A stretch of 64,000 nucleotides of DNA from Alicyclobacillus sp. SO9 (lineage in GTDB: Bacteria > Bacillota > Bacilli > Alicyclobacillales > Alicyclobacillaceae), in assembly GCF_016406125.1 (NCBI RefSeq), contig NZ_CP066339.1, forward strand, positions 4,092,001-4,156,000. The letters run 5' to 3'. Shown here piece by piece: positions 52,199-62,104 of this stretch (position 1 is the first letter of the stretch; each line of letters begins with the position of its first letter). Both the position numbers and the translations under genes were made by a program. The notes under the pieces are model-generated. The model worked only from the letters and a program-made list of their open reading frames with translations, did not search any database and was not told where the DNA came from.

Positions 52199-53356
52199 TC
52201 ACAGAGATACGTCAGCAACTTCTGGCTCATATGCGCACGCCGGGTCCGCCCCGAGGACATCACCTGTGTACGCATAAGCTCTCGATCGCGATCCACCGCA
52301 CAAATCGCGGTAATCACAACTTCCGCATTTCCCCTTAAAATTACCTCTTCTTATGTCCTGAAGGACTGGATTGTTACGATAAATGTTCACGACATCGTCA
52401 TTCTGGATCCTGCCCAAAGAAAATGGTAAGAATCCAGCAGGGTATACAGAACCGTCATAAGCGACAAAGACGATGCCCTTTCCATCTCTGGTTCCGCTGG
52501 TCTGTGCTTTGGGCTGGGATGTCGGCACTCCAAGTCGCTGGCGAAGTTCCTGTGACATCTCACGGTATAACATTCCAAGGCCGTATTGACGTGATATTTT
52601 AGCAGAATTCTCTTTTAACCCCTCGTATTGACTTCGCCGGTTTGTAACTACACGGCGAAAAAACGGAGCCTCAACGGTGCGAACGGTTAAGTCATATGCA
52701 GATGCTTCAAACAAAAAATGAGAAACATCCTCAGTCTGCTTTGCTGAAATTTCCTGAGTATCTTTGGCCTTGCCTCTCCCTACTTGAATCAGGAAAAATA
52801 CTTCCCATATCTTTACACCAATCTCTTTTAGAAGCTGCACAAGTGCAGGAAGCTCTTTGACGTTCTCTTTCATCACGGCAGTGTTTACCTGCACTTCAAA
52901 CCCCATTGCAACCAGTTTTTTCAACTGTGCAACCGTCTGTTCAAAGTGTCCCGCAATCCCCCGCACACCCTCATGTGTTGCAGCAATCGCACCGTCGAGA
53001 CTGATCGAAACAGCCTTGACACCAAGGTCTGCCATTCTTCTCATGCTGTCGTCTGTCAAGCGAGGTGTAACACTTGGCGCCAGTCCCACGGGAATCTGCT
53101 GTGAACGTGCGTATGAAACGAGATCGAAAACGTCAGACCGCATCAGTGCGTCACCCCCGGTGATAATTAAAACCGGATAGGGACGGCCGAACTTTTTCAG
53201 ACTGTCGATAAACTGGAAGCCTTCAGCTGTCGATAGTTCTCCGTCGGCAGGTCTTTCCATAGCCTCCGCCCGACAGTGTCTGCAGGCCAAGAGACAGGCA
53301 CGCGTCGATTCCCAGAACACAAGAATGGGACGTTCATCAAAATTCATGGTCGCCAC
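52199..53356 (-). CDS. Radical SAM/SPASM protein
   Basis: 385 aa. The SAM cluster motif CLLACRHC is at residues 21-28, then IITGGDALMRSDVFDLV. A C-terminal SPASM-type Cys cluster reads CGSCDYRDLCGGSRSRAYAY with a final Cys in GADPACAYEP. The layout recalls NirJ/AhbC-like heme enzymes and peptide maturases; I recall the TIGR04053 group as the closest. No precursor peptide gene is obvious nearby. GTG 53356 follows GGAGGTGG; TTG 53371 and ATG 53347 are alternatives. Confidence 0.85.
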   Translation of the reverse strand: MATMNFDERPILVFWESTRACLLACRHCRAEAMERPADGELSTAEGFQFIDSLKKFGRPYPVLIITGGDALMRSDVFDLVSYARSQQIPVGLAPSVTPRLTDDSMRRMADLGVKAVSISLDGAIAATHEGVRGIAGHFEQTVAQLKKLVAMGFEVQVNTAVMKENVKELPALVQLLKEIGVKIWEVFFLIQVGRGKAKDTQEISAKQTEDVSHFLFEASAYDLTVRTVEAPFFRRVVTNRRSQYEGLKENSAKISRQYGLGMLYREMSQELRQRLGVPTSQPKAQTSGTRDGKGIVFVAYDGSVYPAGFLPFSLGRIQNDDVVNIYRNNPVLQDIRRGNFKGKCGSCDYRDLCGGSRSRAYAYTGDVLGADPACAYEPEVADVSL

Positions 53357-53565
53357 ATCTTCCACCTCCAATGAGGAAACTCAGAGCAGCGGGCTAAGTG
53401 GTTCTCCCAAGTACTCGTACCAAGCATACTGCTGAGCCAGTGAAAGCTCATGACTACTTCAGACCAATTTGTAGTCCAAAAGGATTAGTAAGTTACAAAC
53501 AAATTTCAGAGGGTGTTTTGAACGGAGTCCATTTAAGCCACATGCCGGCACACTACACTACTGCA

Positions 53566-54591
53566 TTATGTAAAGTATTGGATCTCTGCCCCGGGCATCA
53601 CCTGCGGAATAGCTTCCATAAACAGATTTTTGATTTGTTGCTGCTGAATGTCCTGATATACGTATTTCCCAATTCCATAGCGACCCCATTTGTATTTGCG
53701 TTTGGATTCATCCAAATCCAGCTTTGTTTTGGGATAGCGCTTTTCAATAACGCGTTTCGCAGGTTTCGTGAAACGGTGTTGAATTAATTCAAATTCAATG
53801 TCTTTATAGTGGTCTTTAGGAATCGACGTAGACAGTTTTTCTAGCAGTTCGCGGTACTGTGTTTGCCAACCGTCAAAAATGTAGATGGGAGCAATAATGA
53901 ACCCAAGAGGATAGCCAGCCAAGGCGACTTTTCTGGCGGCAGCAATCCGCTCCTCCAATTTGGCTGTGGAAGGTTCAAAGTTTTTGATGACATAATCCGC
54001 ATTCACTGAAAATCGAAAACGGGTGTGACCGTTGTGCTTTGCATCTAACAGTGAATCCACTAAATCGTACTTTGTAACAAAACGAAGGCGGCCAAGCTCT
54101 CGTTTGCCCATATGTTCAATCAATCGCCGAAGATTGCCCGTTAGGTGTTCAATGCTCAATGGATCGGAAGTGCAGGCCGCCTCAAAGCGTGTAATTTCAG
54201 GCTTGCGCTCATCAATGTACTTGTCAGCTTGCTCGAGAATTTCCGGGATATTCACGTAGACGCGAACATAGGGCTTCGCGCCTAATGTCGTTTGCAGATA
54301 GCAGTAATGACAGTGGCCAATACATCCTGTCGAAATGGGAATCGCGTATTCTGCAGACGGCTTGGACGTATCGAATTTCAGCGTTTTACGAACCCCAACC
54401 ACTAAGGTACGCTTTGCATTTCTATATTTTTGGAGTTCATTGTCCCCGGGTAAGTCCATAATGCGATTGTGTGACGTCGTATACGCAATGTCGATTCCCA
54501 TGGCTTGAATCTTGCTGTAAATCTCCCTGCCGACCTCGTACTCCAAAGCACCTGGCTCAAAATACACCCTGTCCGGTATAAACGGTTTCAC
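53566..54591 (-). CDS. splB: Spore photoproduct lyase
   Basis: 341 aa, equal in length to B. subtilis SplB. Radical SAM Cys residues are C90, C94 and C97 (STGCIGHCHYCYLQT), and C140 (FEAACTSDPLS) corresponds to the hydrogen-donor Cys. It repairs the thymine dimer (spore photoproduct) on germination. GTG 54591 follows GAGGGGAGTATT. It implies a spore-forming host. No splA precedes it. Confidence 0.95.
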   Translation of the reverse strand: MKPFIPDRVYFEPGALEYEVGREIYSKIQAMGIDIAYTTSHNRIMDLPGDNELQKYRNAKRTLVVGVRKTLKFDTSKPSAEYAIPISTGCIGHCHYCYLQTTLGAKPYVRVYVNIPEILEQADKYIDERKPEITRFEAACTSDPLSIEHLTGNLRRLIEHMGKRELGRLRFVTKYDLVDSLLDAKHNGHTRFRFSVNADYVIKNFEPSTAKLEERIAAARKVALAGYPLGFIIAPIYIFDGWQTQYRELLEKLSTSIPKDHYKDIEFELIQHRFTKPAKRVIEKRYPKTKLDLDESKRKYKWGRYGIGKYVYQDIQQQQIKNLFMEAIPQVMPGAEIQYFT

Positions 54592-54738
54592 AATACTCCC
54601 CTCTTTCACAGGTGTCACAAACACCGTTGTCGCAGTGCTACAGAACCTCGACTGCTACACCTCATTTGCAAATAGTGTTTGCAACGTGAAAAAAGTAATT
54701 CCACTCAAGTCTTTAGAATCAGCTAAATTACAATCAGC

Positions 54739-56073
54739 CTACATCGAGGGACTCTGAGGAGAATGGGGAACGGGCGTCGAACTCCGCCTTTTTACCAACA
54801 GCGTCAAAATAAGAACCAGCCCGCTTAAGAGAAAAACCGCGGCCCCTATATAGGGACCAAACAGTCCAACGTGAGTCAGTGCAGAGGCCAGAGTTGGACC
54901 GATAATTCCCCCGAGATATAATGGCAAATAAACCAAATTTAACGCCGTGCTTCGGTGAGATTCTGGAATACGGGTAGAGAACAGCGCAAAAATCATGGCA
55001 CCGCCAATGCTGTAGCCCGCGCTAAATACCGTCAACGCGACGGTGAACCAAAGCACATTGCCAAGGAAGCCAAGGAGAACTGATGCCGGAATAGCGGCCG
55101 CAAACGCAATAGCCAAGATGCGGACAAACCCCAAACGGTCTCCGATTCGACCTGCAATAACGGTGATGACGGCACCAATAACAGCAGTGAGGCCCATTAA
55201 AATACCGATGATAAAAGTAGTTGAGGCAAAGTGTAAATGCAAATTTTCAATCACGATGGGCAAGTACGGCATCACCATCTGCCTGGCCATCATTAACACG
55301 GTGTAGATTCCAAACAGTACCCAGCTGATTCTCAGGCTAAAAGTAAACTGCACGGATTTCCATGCCGCTTTCCACGCCGACTGCTGTGCTGCCGATCCCG
55401 ATGTGACACCGTCATCTTCAGCTTGAGACACCTGTAGCTTAGCGGGAGACTGTTTACGGCGTCCTGATTGCTCATGGGGTTGCTGACGGGGTTGTCGATA
55501 CCACACCAGCAGCATAGTGCCTACGAGAAAAGACAGGATTCCGTCGAGGATGTACAATCCATGCAGGTTAATCAAATGAATGCCAGTCAGCAACCCTCCA
55601 AGCAAGGGACCTCCAGCCATACCAACTGAGGAGGCCACACTGAATACAGACACTGCATACCCGACTCGTTCATTGGGTGCTGCCCGTCGAATTTCAGCCA
55701 ACATTACGCCCGTGTTCCCCAATTGAAAACCGACAAGAAGCATCCCTATGAACACTCCCGCCAGAACGTGGCTCATACCTAAGACGACGAACACCACCGT
55801 CTCAACGTAGGCACTGCGTATAATAATTGCTTTACCGCCAAACCGCTGTGCCCAGATACCCCAAAGCGGCACCAACGGGAGACCCGTAACAAATGTGACA
55901 GCAGACAAAATCCCCACCCAAGTTGCTACGTGGGGCGTATGCATCCCCTGAAGATAAACGGGCATAAAGGAAAAAACATGGCTCATGCCCATAGATTCCA
56001 CTATAGATGTAAGAAAGAACAGTATAAGCAACACACGCCAATTGGACGCGTGTCCTTCCTGATGTTTTATCAT
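54739..56073 (-). CDS. MFS transporter
   Basis: 444 aa, 12 membrane segments with a long hydrophilic middle loop (about residues 205-240, rich in Gln, Lys, Ser). VPLWGIWAQRFGGKAIIIRS is motif A and GMAGGPLLGGLLTGIHLINL motif C, suggesting an exporter of the DHA1/multidrug type. ATG 56073 is spaced 5 nt from AGGAGG; ATG 56076 is also possible. The substrate is unknown. Confidence 0.88.
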   Translation of the reverse strand: MIKHQEGHASNWRVLLILFFLTSIVESMGMSHVFSFMPVYLQGMHTPHVATWVGILSAVTFVTGLPLVPLWGIWAQRFGGKAIIIRSAYVETVVFVVLGMSHVLAGVFIGMLLVGFQLGNTGVMLAEIRRAAPNERVGYAVSVFSVASSVGMAGGPLLGGLLTGIHLINLHGLYILDGILSFLVGTMLLVWYRQPRQQPHEQSGRRKQSPAKLQVSQAEDDGVTSGSAAQQSAWKAAWKSVQFTFSLRISWVLFGIYTVLMMARQMVMPYLPIVIENLHLHFASTTFIIGILMGLTAVIGAVITVIAGRIGDRLGFVRILAIAFAAAIPASVLLGFLGNVLWFTVALTVFSAGYSIGGAMIFALFSTRIPESHRSTALNLVYLPLYLGGIIGPTLASALTHVGLFGPYIGAAVFLLSGLVLILTLLVKRRSSTPVPHSPQSPSM

Positions 56074-56434
56074 CATGACCTCCTGTGTCTGACGCAAAAA
56101 ACCTCACCGTAAACCACTACACATAGTAACACACGGCGGGTTCATTCAGGGAAGGTGTCTTTTAGGAAAATCCGCTATTTTAGGCGGCACTGTAAACGAT
56201 TAGCGTGACCATCCAACAACTTCAAATGCTGTTGAGTTCATCATTTTTCACGATGTGCCAGAGCAGGACAAAATGCTCCCCAGAGCGAAACGTATCATAA
56301 AGTCGCATTTTAGCCCGAAGAGACAAGATTCAATACCGACATAACCAATTCGCTAAACAGCAAAAAGCAATTTCCTATGCACGTGCGTACGCACAAAGCC
56401 ATCAACCTGCGTAAAGGTGAAGGAGTGTTTTCCT

Positions 56435-57322
56435 ATGACGGAAATGAACAATAACTATCATAAAGTAATAGATGAAGTGTTTTTGAATTATGTTCTAGAC
56501 AACCCGCAATTACACGAGCGATGGCTTCTGCAGCAGACCCTGTATACAGGTACAGCACGACGTTCCATTTTCAACATGTTACCGTTGCAGTCCGGTATGA
56601 AAATACTCGATGTCGGAAGCGGCTTTGGAGCTGCTGCATTTGATTTGGCAGCTCTCCATTCTATCCATATAGAAGCAGTAGATTCGGATGCGAATACAAA
56701 CGAACTCGCAGAACATCTATACACTCTTTTGCAAGATGCCGGAGGGATCCGCCCTGAGTCATCGGTTCGATTTGTAGCAGCAAACGCCTATGAGCTTCCC
56801 TACGAAGACAACAGCTTTGATTTCATCATTTCGCGCTACCTATTCCAGCATCTACAGGCACCGGAATCAGCCATGAGAGAAATCCGGCGGGTCCTGAAAC
56901 CCGAATGCTTCGCCTGCATTATTGATATCGACGATCAATATACCATTTCCTATCCTGAGGAAAGCGCAGAATTTGATACTCTGAAACACGCGTTTAGCGA
57001 ATTGCAAAAGCACCGCGGCGGCGATCGCTTTGTCGGCCGCAAACTGGCTTCCTACATGAACCAGGCGGGTCTTGACGTTGTTAACACCCTTATTCAGCCA
57101 GCGGCTCAGTTTTTTCAAAATGATGAAAATGGTCTTTCTCATCAATTGACACTCCAACGCTTCAATGACTCTAAGGCCGACATCGTCCGTTACGGTATTT
57201 TGACATCCGAAGAATTTGACCGCTGCTTTGAACAAATTCAAACCCTTAAATCGCAGTGGCAATTTGCATCTAATGGACAGATGATTGTGCTTGGGCGGCG
57301 TCCTGCAGAGGAACCGGTGTAA
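56435..57322 (+). CDS. Class I SAM-dependent methyltransferase
   Basis: 295 aa. ILDVGSGFGAAAFDLAAL (motif I), IEAVDSDANTN (motif II) and NSFDFIISRYLFQHL (motif IV) are clear. The substrate is unknown. The preceding 360 nt hold no gene that I can see. ATG 56435 follows GAAGGAG at 9 nt; GTG 56417 is an upstream alternative. A strong terminator follows. Confidence 0.88.
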   Translation: MTEMNNNYHKVIDEVFLNYVLDNPQLHERWLLQQTLYTGTARRSIFNMLPLQSGMKILDVGSGFGAAAFDLAALHSIHIEAVDSDANTNELAEHLYTLLQDAGGIRPESSVRFVAANAYELPYEDNSFDFIISRYLFQHLQAPESAMREIRRVLKPECFACIIDIDDQYTISYPEESAEFDTLKHAFSELQKHRGGDRFVGRKLASYMNQAGLDVVNTLIQPAAQFFQNDENGLSHQLTLQRFNDSKADIVRYGILTSEEFDRCFEQIQTLKSQWQFASNGQMIVLGRRPAEEPV

Positions 57323-57386
57323 TCGTGTAACCCCCACCTGCCGCTCCCCCGGGGCGGTACTTTCAATGCACGAAGTCACAACAAGC

Positions 57387-57425
57387 AAGACCGCCTCTCC
57401 CAAAAAATATGGGAGAGGCGGTCTT
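57387..57425. terminator. Strong stem-loop between methyltransferase gene and tRNA-Gly
   Basis: GACCGCCTCTCCC and GGGAGAGGCGGTC form a perfect 13-bp stem around AAAAAATAT, flanked by AA and TT. It can terminate both the methyltransferase transcript and the convergent tRNA. Confidence 0.8.
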
Positions 57426-57437
57426 ATGATGTTCGTT

Positions 57438-57511
57438 TGGAGCGGGTGATGGGAATCGAACCCACGCTATCAGCTTGGAAGGCTGAAGTTCTACCATTGA
57501 ACTACACCCGC
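57438..57511 (-). tRNA. tRNA-Gly (anticodon TCC)
   Basis: 74 nt including the encoded CCA. Acceptor stem GCGGGTG/CACCCGC, anticodon loop CTTCCAA with anticodon TCC (57477-57479), T-arm loop TTCGATT. All four arms pair. It stands alone, not in a cluster. Confidence 0.97.
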
Positions 57512-57652
57512 ATGTTGTTTTAGCAGAGGCAAATAAGTGACAAAAAGCATTATACCTCGCTGGAACTTAAAACGCAATACCATATTTCAATGCTGTCACT
57601 ACACCTTGTGCGGCCCTATCCATATCCTCTCTTCGTTTATAGACCTTGACTG

Positions 57653-58561
57653 TCAACTGTCAGATGCTGGTGTTGGCGCAAAGTGAATCCTGACATACTC
57701 CGCAAGAAATTCACGGAACATCTCGGCCACTTTCGGTTCAAATGCGGAGCGCCTTCGTAACAGGTAGAAGGGTCTGTCTGCTTGTCCAGGATAGAAAAGT
57801 GCTTTTAAGGCCTCTTGAGCAAGTTCTTTCTTAATTGCAAGCTCTGAGAGCACAGAAATCCCCAAACCTGCCTGCACTGACTCCTTGATTGCCTGTGTGC
57901 TGCCAAATTCCATTTTCGATTTCACTTCAATACCGAGAGATTCAAGTACCTTATCAGCCGCTGCTCTGGTGCCTGAACCAGGTTCTCTTAAAATCCATGT
58001 TTCCGCTTGCAAGCGTTTTAACATGGCCGGATCCGTCGCTGGAGCATGAGACGGTGCTGCAATTATCACCATTTTGTCCGTCATCAGTTCATCTGTGACC
58101 AAACCGGCTTCTTCAATTTCACCCTCCACAATACCAACATCAATAGCGTCTTCCAGCAACATATTGGCTACATGAATTGTATTGGAAATCTGAATGGACG
58201 GTCGTACGTCTGGATAGAATTTGCAGAACTCGGCCACAGCGTACGGAAGTACGTATTCACCGAACGTATAGCTGGCTCCGATTACGAGTTCTCCTGCTAC
58301 TACGTTCGTCAGGTCGTCAAGCATTCGCTGCATTGCACCGTAAGCTGTCTCGATTTCCCCTCCGTAGTGCTGCACAATTTTTCCCGCACCGGTCAGAGAG
58401 ACTCGTTTCGTATTGCGTTCGAACAGTTTCACCTGGAGTTCGTGCTCAAGTGATTGTACTTGTTGGCTGACTGCTGGCTGCGACATGTGGAGTTCCTCGG
58501 CGGCTCGAGAAAAGTTGCCATGCCGTGCAACCGCCAGGAAGGCCATCAATTTATGGTCCAT
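57653..58561 (-). CDS. LysR-family transcriptional regulator
   Basis: 302 aa. Helix-turn-helix at residues 3-60 (HKLMAFLAVARHGNFSRAAE, HMSQPAVSQQVQSLEHELQV), then a type-2 periplasmic-binding-like effector domain. It resembles the CysL/YwfK and CbbR-like groups. No obvious target gene is divergent. The upstream 457 nt are without genes. ATG 58561 follows AGG at 8 nt; GTG 58570 and ATG 58567 are also possible. Confidence 0.88.
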   Translation of the reverse strand: MDHKLMAFLAVARHGNFSRAAEELHMSQPAVSQQVQSLEHELQVKLFERNTKRVSLTGAGKIVQHYGGEIETAYGAMQRMLDDLTNVVAGELVIGASYTFGEYVLPYAVAEFCKFYPDVRPSIQISNTIHVANMLLEDAIDVGIVEGEIEEAGLVTDELMTDKMVIIAAPSHAPATDPAMLKRLQAETWILREPGSGTRAAADKVLESLGIEVKSKMEFGSTQAIKESVQAGLGISVLSELAIKKELAQEALKALFYPGQADRPFYLLRRRSAFEPKVAEMFREFLAEYVRIHFAPTPASDS

Positions 58562-58641
58562 TTCCATCACCTATTCTGACTTCCTATATAAACACCAACC
58601 TTGATTTATGTTGAATATAAGTGAAAGTCCGTTATTGTTCA

Positions 58642-58677
58642 ACTTAGAGATACTAATCGACTTAGAGATACTATTCG
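58642..58677. repeat. 18-bp tandem repeat upstream of the LysR gene
   Basis: ACTTAGAGATACTAATCG (58642-58659) is followed directly by ACTTAGAGATACTATTCG (58660-58677). It lies 81-116 nt upstream of the LysR start. It may be a regulator site. The rest of the gap 58562-59019 shows no gene. Confidence 0.55.
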
Positions 58678-59019
58678 ACATTGATGCGTACGGCTCCTTT
58701 GTTCCAGATTTCGTAATGGAATTGTTGGTCATATTTTCGATGAAAGGACGAAGCTAGTATTAATAATAGTATTGGCAGCAGTATTGATATATGTAGGAGA
58801 TCTGCACATTGAGTGACCTATTGTATTGGAGTCACTAAGTGTACGTGGACATACAACAGATACACAGTGTTATGATGCATTGTCACTGTACCTACGCCTT
58901 GCTGTTTATAAATCTGCTGTTTACCAATCTCAAACTCTTGCTATTATAGGCCCTTCTATACCATTAGCCAAGTAGAAGTGCACTGCACAGGCCAATCGAC
59001 GTCCATCCAACGTAAGCTT

Positions 59020-59934
59020 CTAAGACGGACGCCCAGTTCCAGTAAAAGATGTTGTAAATTGAGTAGCCGAAATGGGAAACACGGATTTAAACGATTTTGA
59101 AAAGGAATCTCGTTTTAAAACTGACAACAGTCGAGTCACCTTATCTTCTCCATAGGTATTGATAAGGTATTTAACCCCTAAGTAATCTTGAAATTCAATG
59201 TTGTATGGAGGGTTTTTCTCCAGTACGTTTCCGCCGTCGCGATGAATAGACTGCAATTCACCCAACTTCTGCGCCTGTTGCAACTGTGTATCCAACTGCC
59301 GAGTCATTTGCAGCGCAGTCCTTTTGTCAACAGTCATTTCAGCAGCCGTGCCGTTGTACCAAGCGAGCCCTTCATTCATCCAAGTCGGCAGTTTTGATCC
59401 AACTCCAATTTCATTGAGTGTGGCATGTGTCAGTTCGTGTGTCAGTGTGTTCGCAAGGAACGCAGAGTCGTGGTACTTGTACAACGGTACGTAAACCTTC
59501 GAACCCAGCGTAAATCCTCCCGTCTGTCTTACAACCGTAGAAACTTCCTTTGATGGAAACGCTTTCTTGACGGCCCCAGCGTAGCCTGACTGTTGCGAGT
59601 AAAGGAATATCTCCGTTTGATTTGTGGGCAGTTTACCTAAGCTCCGTTCCAGAATGTGTGATGAAACAGACTTTATCAATGTGGCAATACTATGAATCTG
59701 ACTTTTCTTTACCCCAGTGTCTCCGCCAACTATGATTACAGTCCGTGACGCCGAACCACTTCCTACAATGGAGAGGTTAGACGCACCTTTCGTTGTTCCA
59801 ATCAGAGAAATGACCTGAACGCGATGTCCAGGCAGTACCTGCCACTTTGCAAAGGTCGTGATACTTGGCACAAAGATAACGAGTGCCGAAAGGAGGCCTA
59901 CAAAAAGCCCCAACTTTCGCTTCCATATCGTCAC
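59020..59934 (-). CDS. Secreted HExxH metallopeptidase (peptidase MA-like)
   Basis: 304 aa. N-terminal signal or anchor (LGLFVGLLSALVIFVPSITT). The zinc motif is TLTHELTHATLNEIG, with a downstream Glu in WMNEGLAWYNGTA, giving the gluzincin HExxH...E arrangement. The rest has no recognised domain. GTG 59934 follows GAGGTGGAGG. Its target may be in the cell wall or the growth medium. Confidence 0.8.
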   Translation of the reverse strand: MTIWKRKLGLFVGLLSALVIFVPSITTFAKWQVLPGHRVQVISLIGTTKGASNLSIVGSGSASRTVIIVGGDTGVKKSQIHSIATLIKSVSSHILERSLGKLPTNQTEIFLYSQQSGYAGAVKKAFPSKEVSTVVRQTGGFTLGSKVYVPLYKYHDSAFLANTLTHELTHATLNEIGVGSKLPTWMNEGLAWYNGTAAEMTVDKRTALQMTRQLDTQLQQAQKLGELQSIHRDGGNVLEKNPPYNIEFQDYLGVKYLINTYGEDKVTRLLSVLKRDSFSKSFKSVFPISATQFTTSFTGTGRPS

Positions 59935-60164
59935 CAGACCTCCACCTCGTTTTCTCAATAATCAGGTAATTAACTTCCAAGCCATACCGTTCACAGGCCT
60001 AACAATTGGTATCTGTATTGTAAATAAGCTACCGTCGAATAGTCCATTTGTACTAGTACTATAGTACCACTTTACAAACCAAATTGACCACACCCCACTA
60101 TGTGAATATAATGGGGTCTAGAGATGTGAGAGGCAGTCTGCAGTTGGAGAACACTGCAGAGAAC

Positions 60165-60192
60165 AAAAAAAGGGTGGGGATGTTCCCCACCA
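60165..60192 (-). terminator. Terminator after the CoA-disulfide reductase gene
   Basis: On the minus strand GGTGGGGA/TCCCCACC forms an 8-bp stem with a 3-nt loop, followed by C and seven T residues. It lies 94 nt after the stop. A second hairpin CTGCAGT/ACTGCAG (60139-60159) follows. The rest of the 349-nt stretch 59935-60284 holds no gene. Confidence 0.9.
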
Positions 60193-60284
60193 CAAATTGG
60201 CTCGAATAGCATGTAGTTGTTACAGAGATTAGAGTGTGAGTCTAGAGCGAGCGATACAACAGTCTTACAGATAGGTAGTTAATG

Positions 60285-61973
60285 TTACGAATGAACCGGT
60301 TGCTGGGTCTTGGTAGATTCCTGCAGTTCCTGTACGACATAACCCCCAGTTAAGTTGTACACATTCTGGAATCCCAGACCCTGAAGCATTTTTGTTGCAA
60401 AGTAGCTCCGATGTCCACTTCTGCAATACACCACCCAGTGCGCTGCCTTATCCAGTTTCTCCGCATGATCACGAAGCTGGTCAAGCGGGATGTTCACCGC
60501 ATTTTCAATCATACCACCGTCCAGCTCATTCGCGTTGCGAACATCCAGCACCCGAACGTTTTCTGCCTGCACGTCACTAACGCGGGCTACTGTTTGGATT
60601 TCGCCGCGTTGCCGATTTTCTGCAGCCATGCCGGCCATAATAACGGGATCTTTGGCGGAAGAAAAAGGCGGTGCGTAGGCCAAGTCCAGAGATGCGAGAT
60701 CTTCCACCGTCATGTTGCCGTAGATAGCTGTGGCGAGCACGTCAATACGCTTATCTACACCAGTACCTCCCACCACTTGAGCACCTAGAAGCCTTCCGTC
60801 TTCTGGGTCTACCACGAGTTTTATCGTAAGGTCCTCAGCTCCAGGATAGTATCCCGCATGATGTCCCACTGTGTTATAAGAAACAAAGTACGGTTGACCG
60901 GCCTGCTTCGCCGATTTCTCGGTAAAACCAGTTAACCCAAGTGTGACCTTGCCAACGCGAACGATAGAGGTGCCCTGCGCTCCACGGAACTTCTCTTTAG
61001 CGCCAAACAGGTTTTTGCCGATGATGCGCCCCTGCTTGTTTGCAGCACCAGCTAACGGGATCCAACGCTTCTCCCCATTCACCAAATAAGGCAATTCAGC
61101 CAAGTCCCCGCCGCTGTATATGTCAGCATCGCTTGTTTGCAGGTATTCATTGACACGCAGCGCGCCTGCAAACCCTGTTTCCAAACCAGCTTCCTGTGCA
61201 ATGGATGTGTCAGGACGAACACCCAGTCCCATAATCACCATGTCGGCTTTAATATCTTTCCCGCTCTCCAGCGTCAGGCCGCTCACTCTGTCGACACCGC
61301 TGAAGCTCGCAATGCCGTCGCCGACAATGACATTCACGCCCATCCTATTCAGCTCTTTCAGGACTGGCGTTGTAATTTCTGCGTCAAAAGGCGGCAAGAC
61401 TTGCGGAGCCTTTTCCACCAAGGTCACGTTGAGCCCCAAGTGTACCAGGTTTTCTACTGCTTCTAGTCCAATGAATCCCGCACCAATTACAGCTACGTCT
61501 TTCACGCTTCCTGCTTCAATCCAGGTCTTCATCCGATCAACATCGGGAACGGTTCTCATGTTGAAGATACCATCCAATTCTTTGCCGGGCAGGTTTGGAA
61601 AGATAGGACGAGCACCCATGGCCAGAACGAGCTTGTCATAGCTTTCCTCGTACTCTTCCCCCGTGTCGACGAGACGAACAGTGACCACTTTCTTATCACG
61701 GTCTATCTTCGTCACTTCCTGCTTCACACGCACATCAATATCAAACCTGGATTTCAAAGACTCCGGTGTATGGAGTAACAGCTTGCTCCGGTCTTTAATC
61801 ACTCCACCCAAATAATAGGGCAGTCCACAATTGGCAAAGGATACATACGGGCCTCGTTCAATAAGAACGATTTCCGCCTGTTCACTCATTCTCCTCGACT
61901 TTGCAGCAACTCCCGCACCTAATGCGACACCGCCGACAACCACAACTTTCTTCGCGGCTTCTGAAGGATTCAT
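60285..61973 (-). CDS. CoA-disulfide reductase with C-terminal rhodanese domain
   Basis: 562 aa. FAD/NAD(P)H domains start VVVVGGVALGAGVAAKSRR. The active site YVSFANCGLPYYLGG has its Cys near residue 49. VAVIGAGFIGLEAVENLVHL is the second nucleotide-binding motif. A rhodanese domain with catalytic WVVYCRSGHRSYFATKMLQ follows near 470-562. This CoADR-RHD architecture reduces CoA persulfide or disulfide, and polysulfide. ATG 61973 follows AAAGGAGAGG. A CstR/CsoR-like operator upstream suggests persulfide-responsive control. Confidence 0.92.
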   Translation of the reverse strand: MNPSEAAKKVVVVGGVALGAGVAAKSRRMSEQAEIVLIERGPYVSFANCGLPYYLGGVIKDRSKLLLHTPESLKSRFDIDVRVKQEVTKIDRDKKVVTVRLVDTGEEYEESYDKLVLAMGARPIFPNLPGKELDGIFNMRTVPDVDRMKTWIEAGSVKDVAVIGAGFIGLEAVENLVHLGLNVTLVEKAPQVLPPFDAEITTPVLKELNRMGVNVIVGDGIASFSGVDRVSGLTLESGKDIKADMVIMGLGVRPDTSIAQEAGLETGFAGALRVNEYLQTSDADIYSGGDLAELPYLVNGEKRWIPLAGAANKQGRIIGKNLFGAKEKFRGAQGTSIVRVGKVTLGLTGFTEKSAKQAGQPYFVSYNTVGHHAGYYPGAEDLTIKLVVDPEDGRLLGAQVVGGTGVDKRIDVLATAIYGNMTVEDLASLDLAYAPPFSSAKDPVIMAGMAAENRQRGEIQTVARVSDVQAENVRVLDVRNANELDGGMIENAVNIPLDQLRDHAEKLDKAAHWVVYCRSGHRSYFATKMLQGLGFQNVYNLTGGYVVQELQESTKTQQPVHS

Positions 61974-62104
61974 GATGATCCTCTCCTTTAGCGCTACATT
62001 TTCTCAGTTCGGAGCCCTGTACTATTATGTCGCACAAATCTGTTTTATAACACGCCTATGCAGCGACTGGACAGGTCCTCTTGCTGTAGCATTAGTTTGT
62101 TTTT

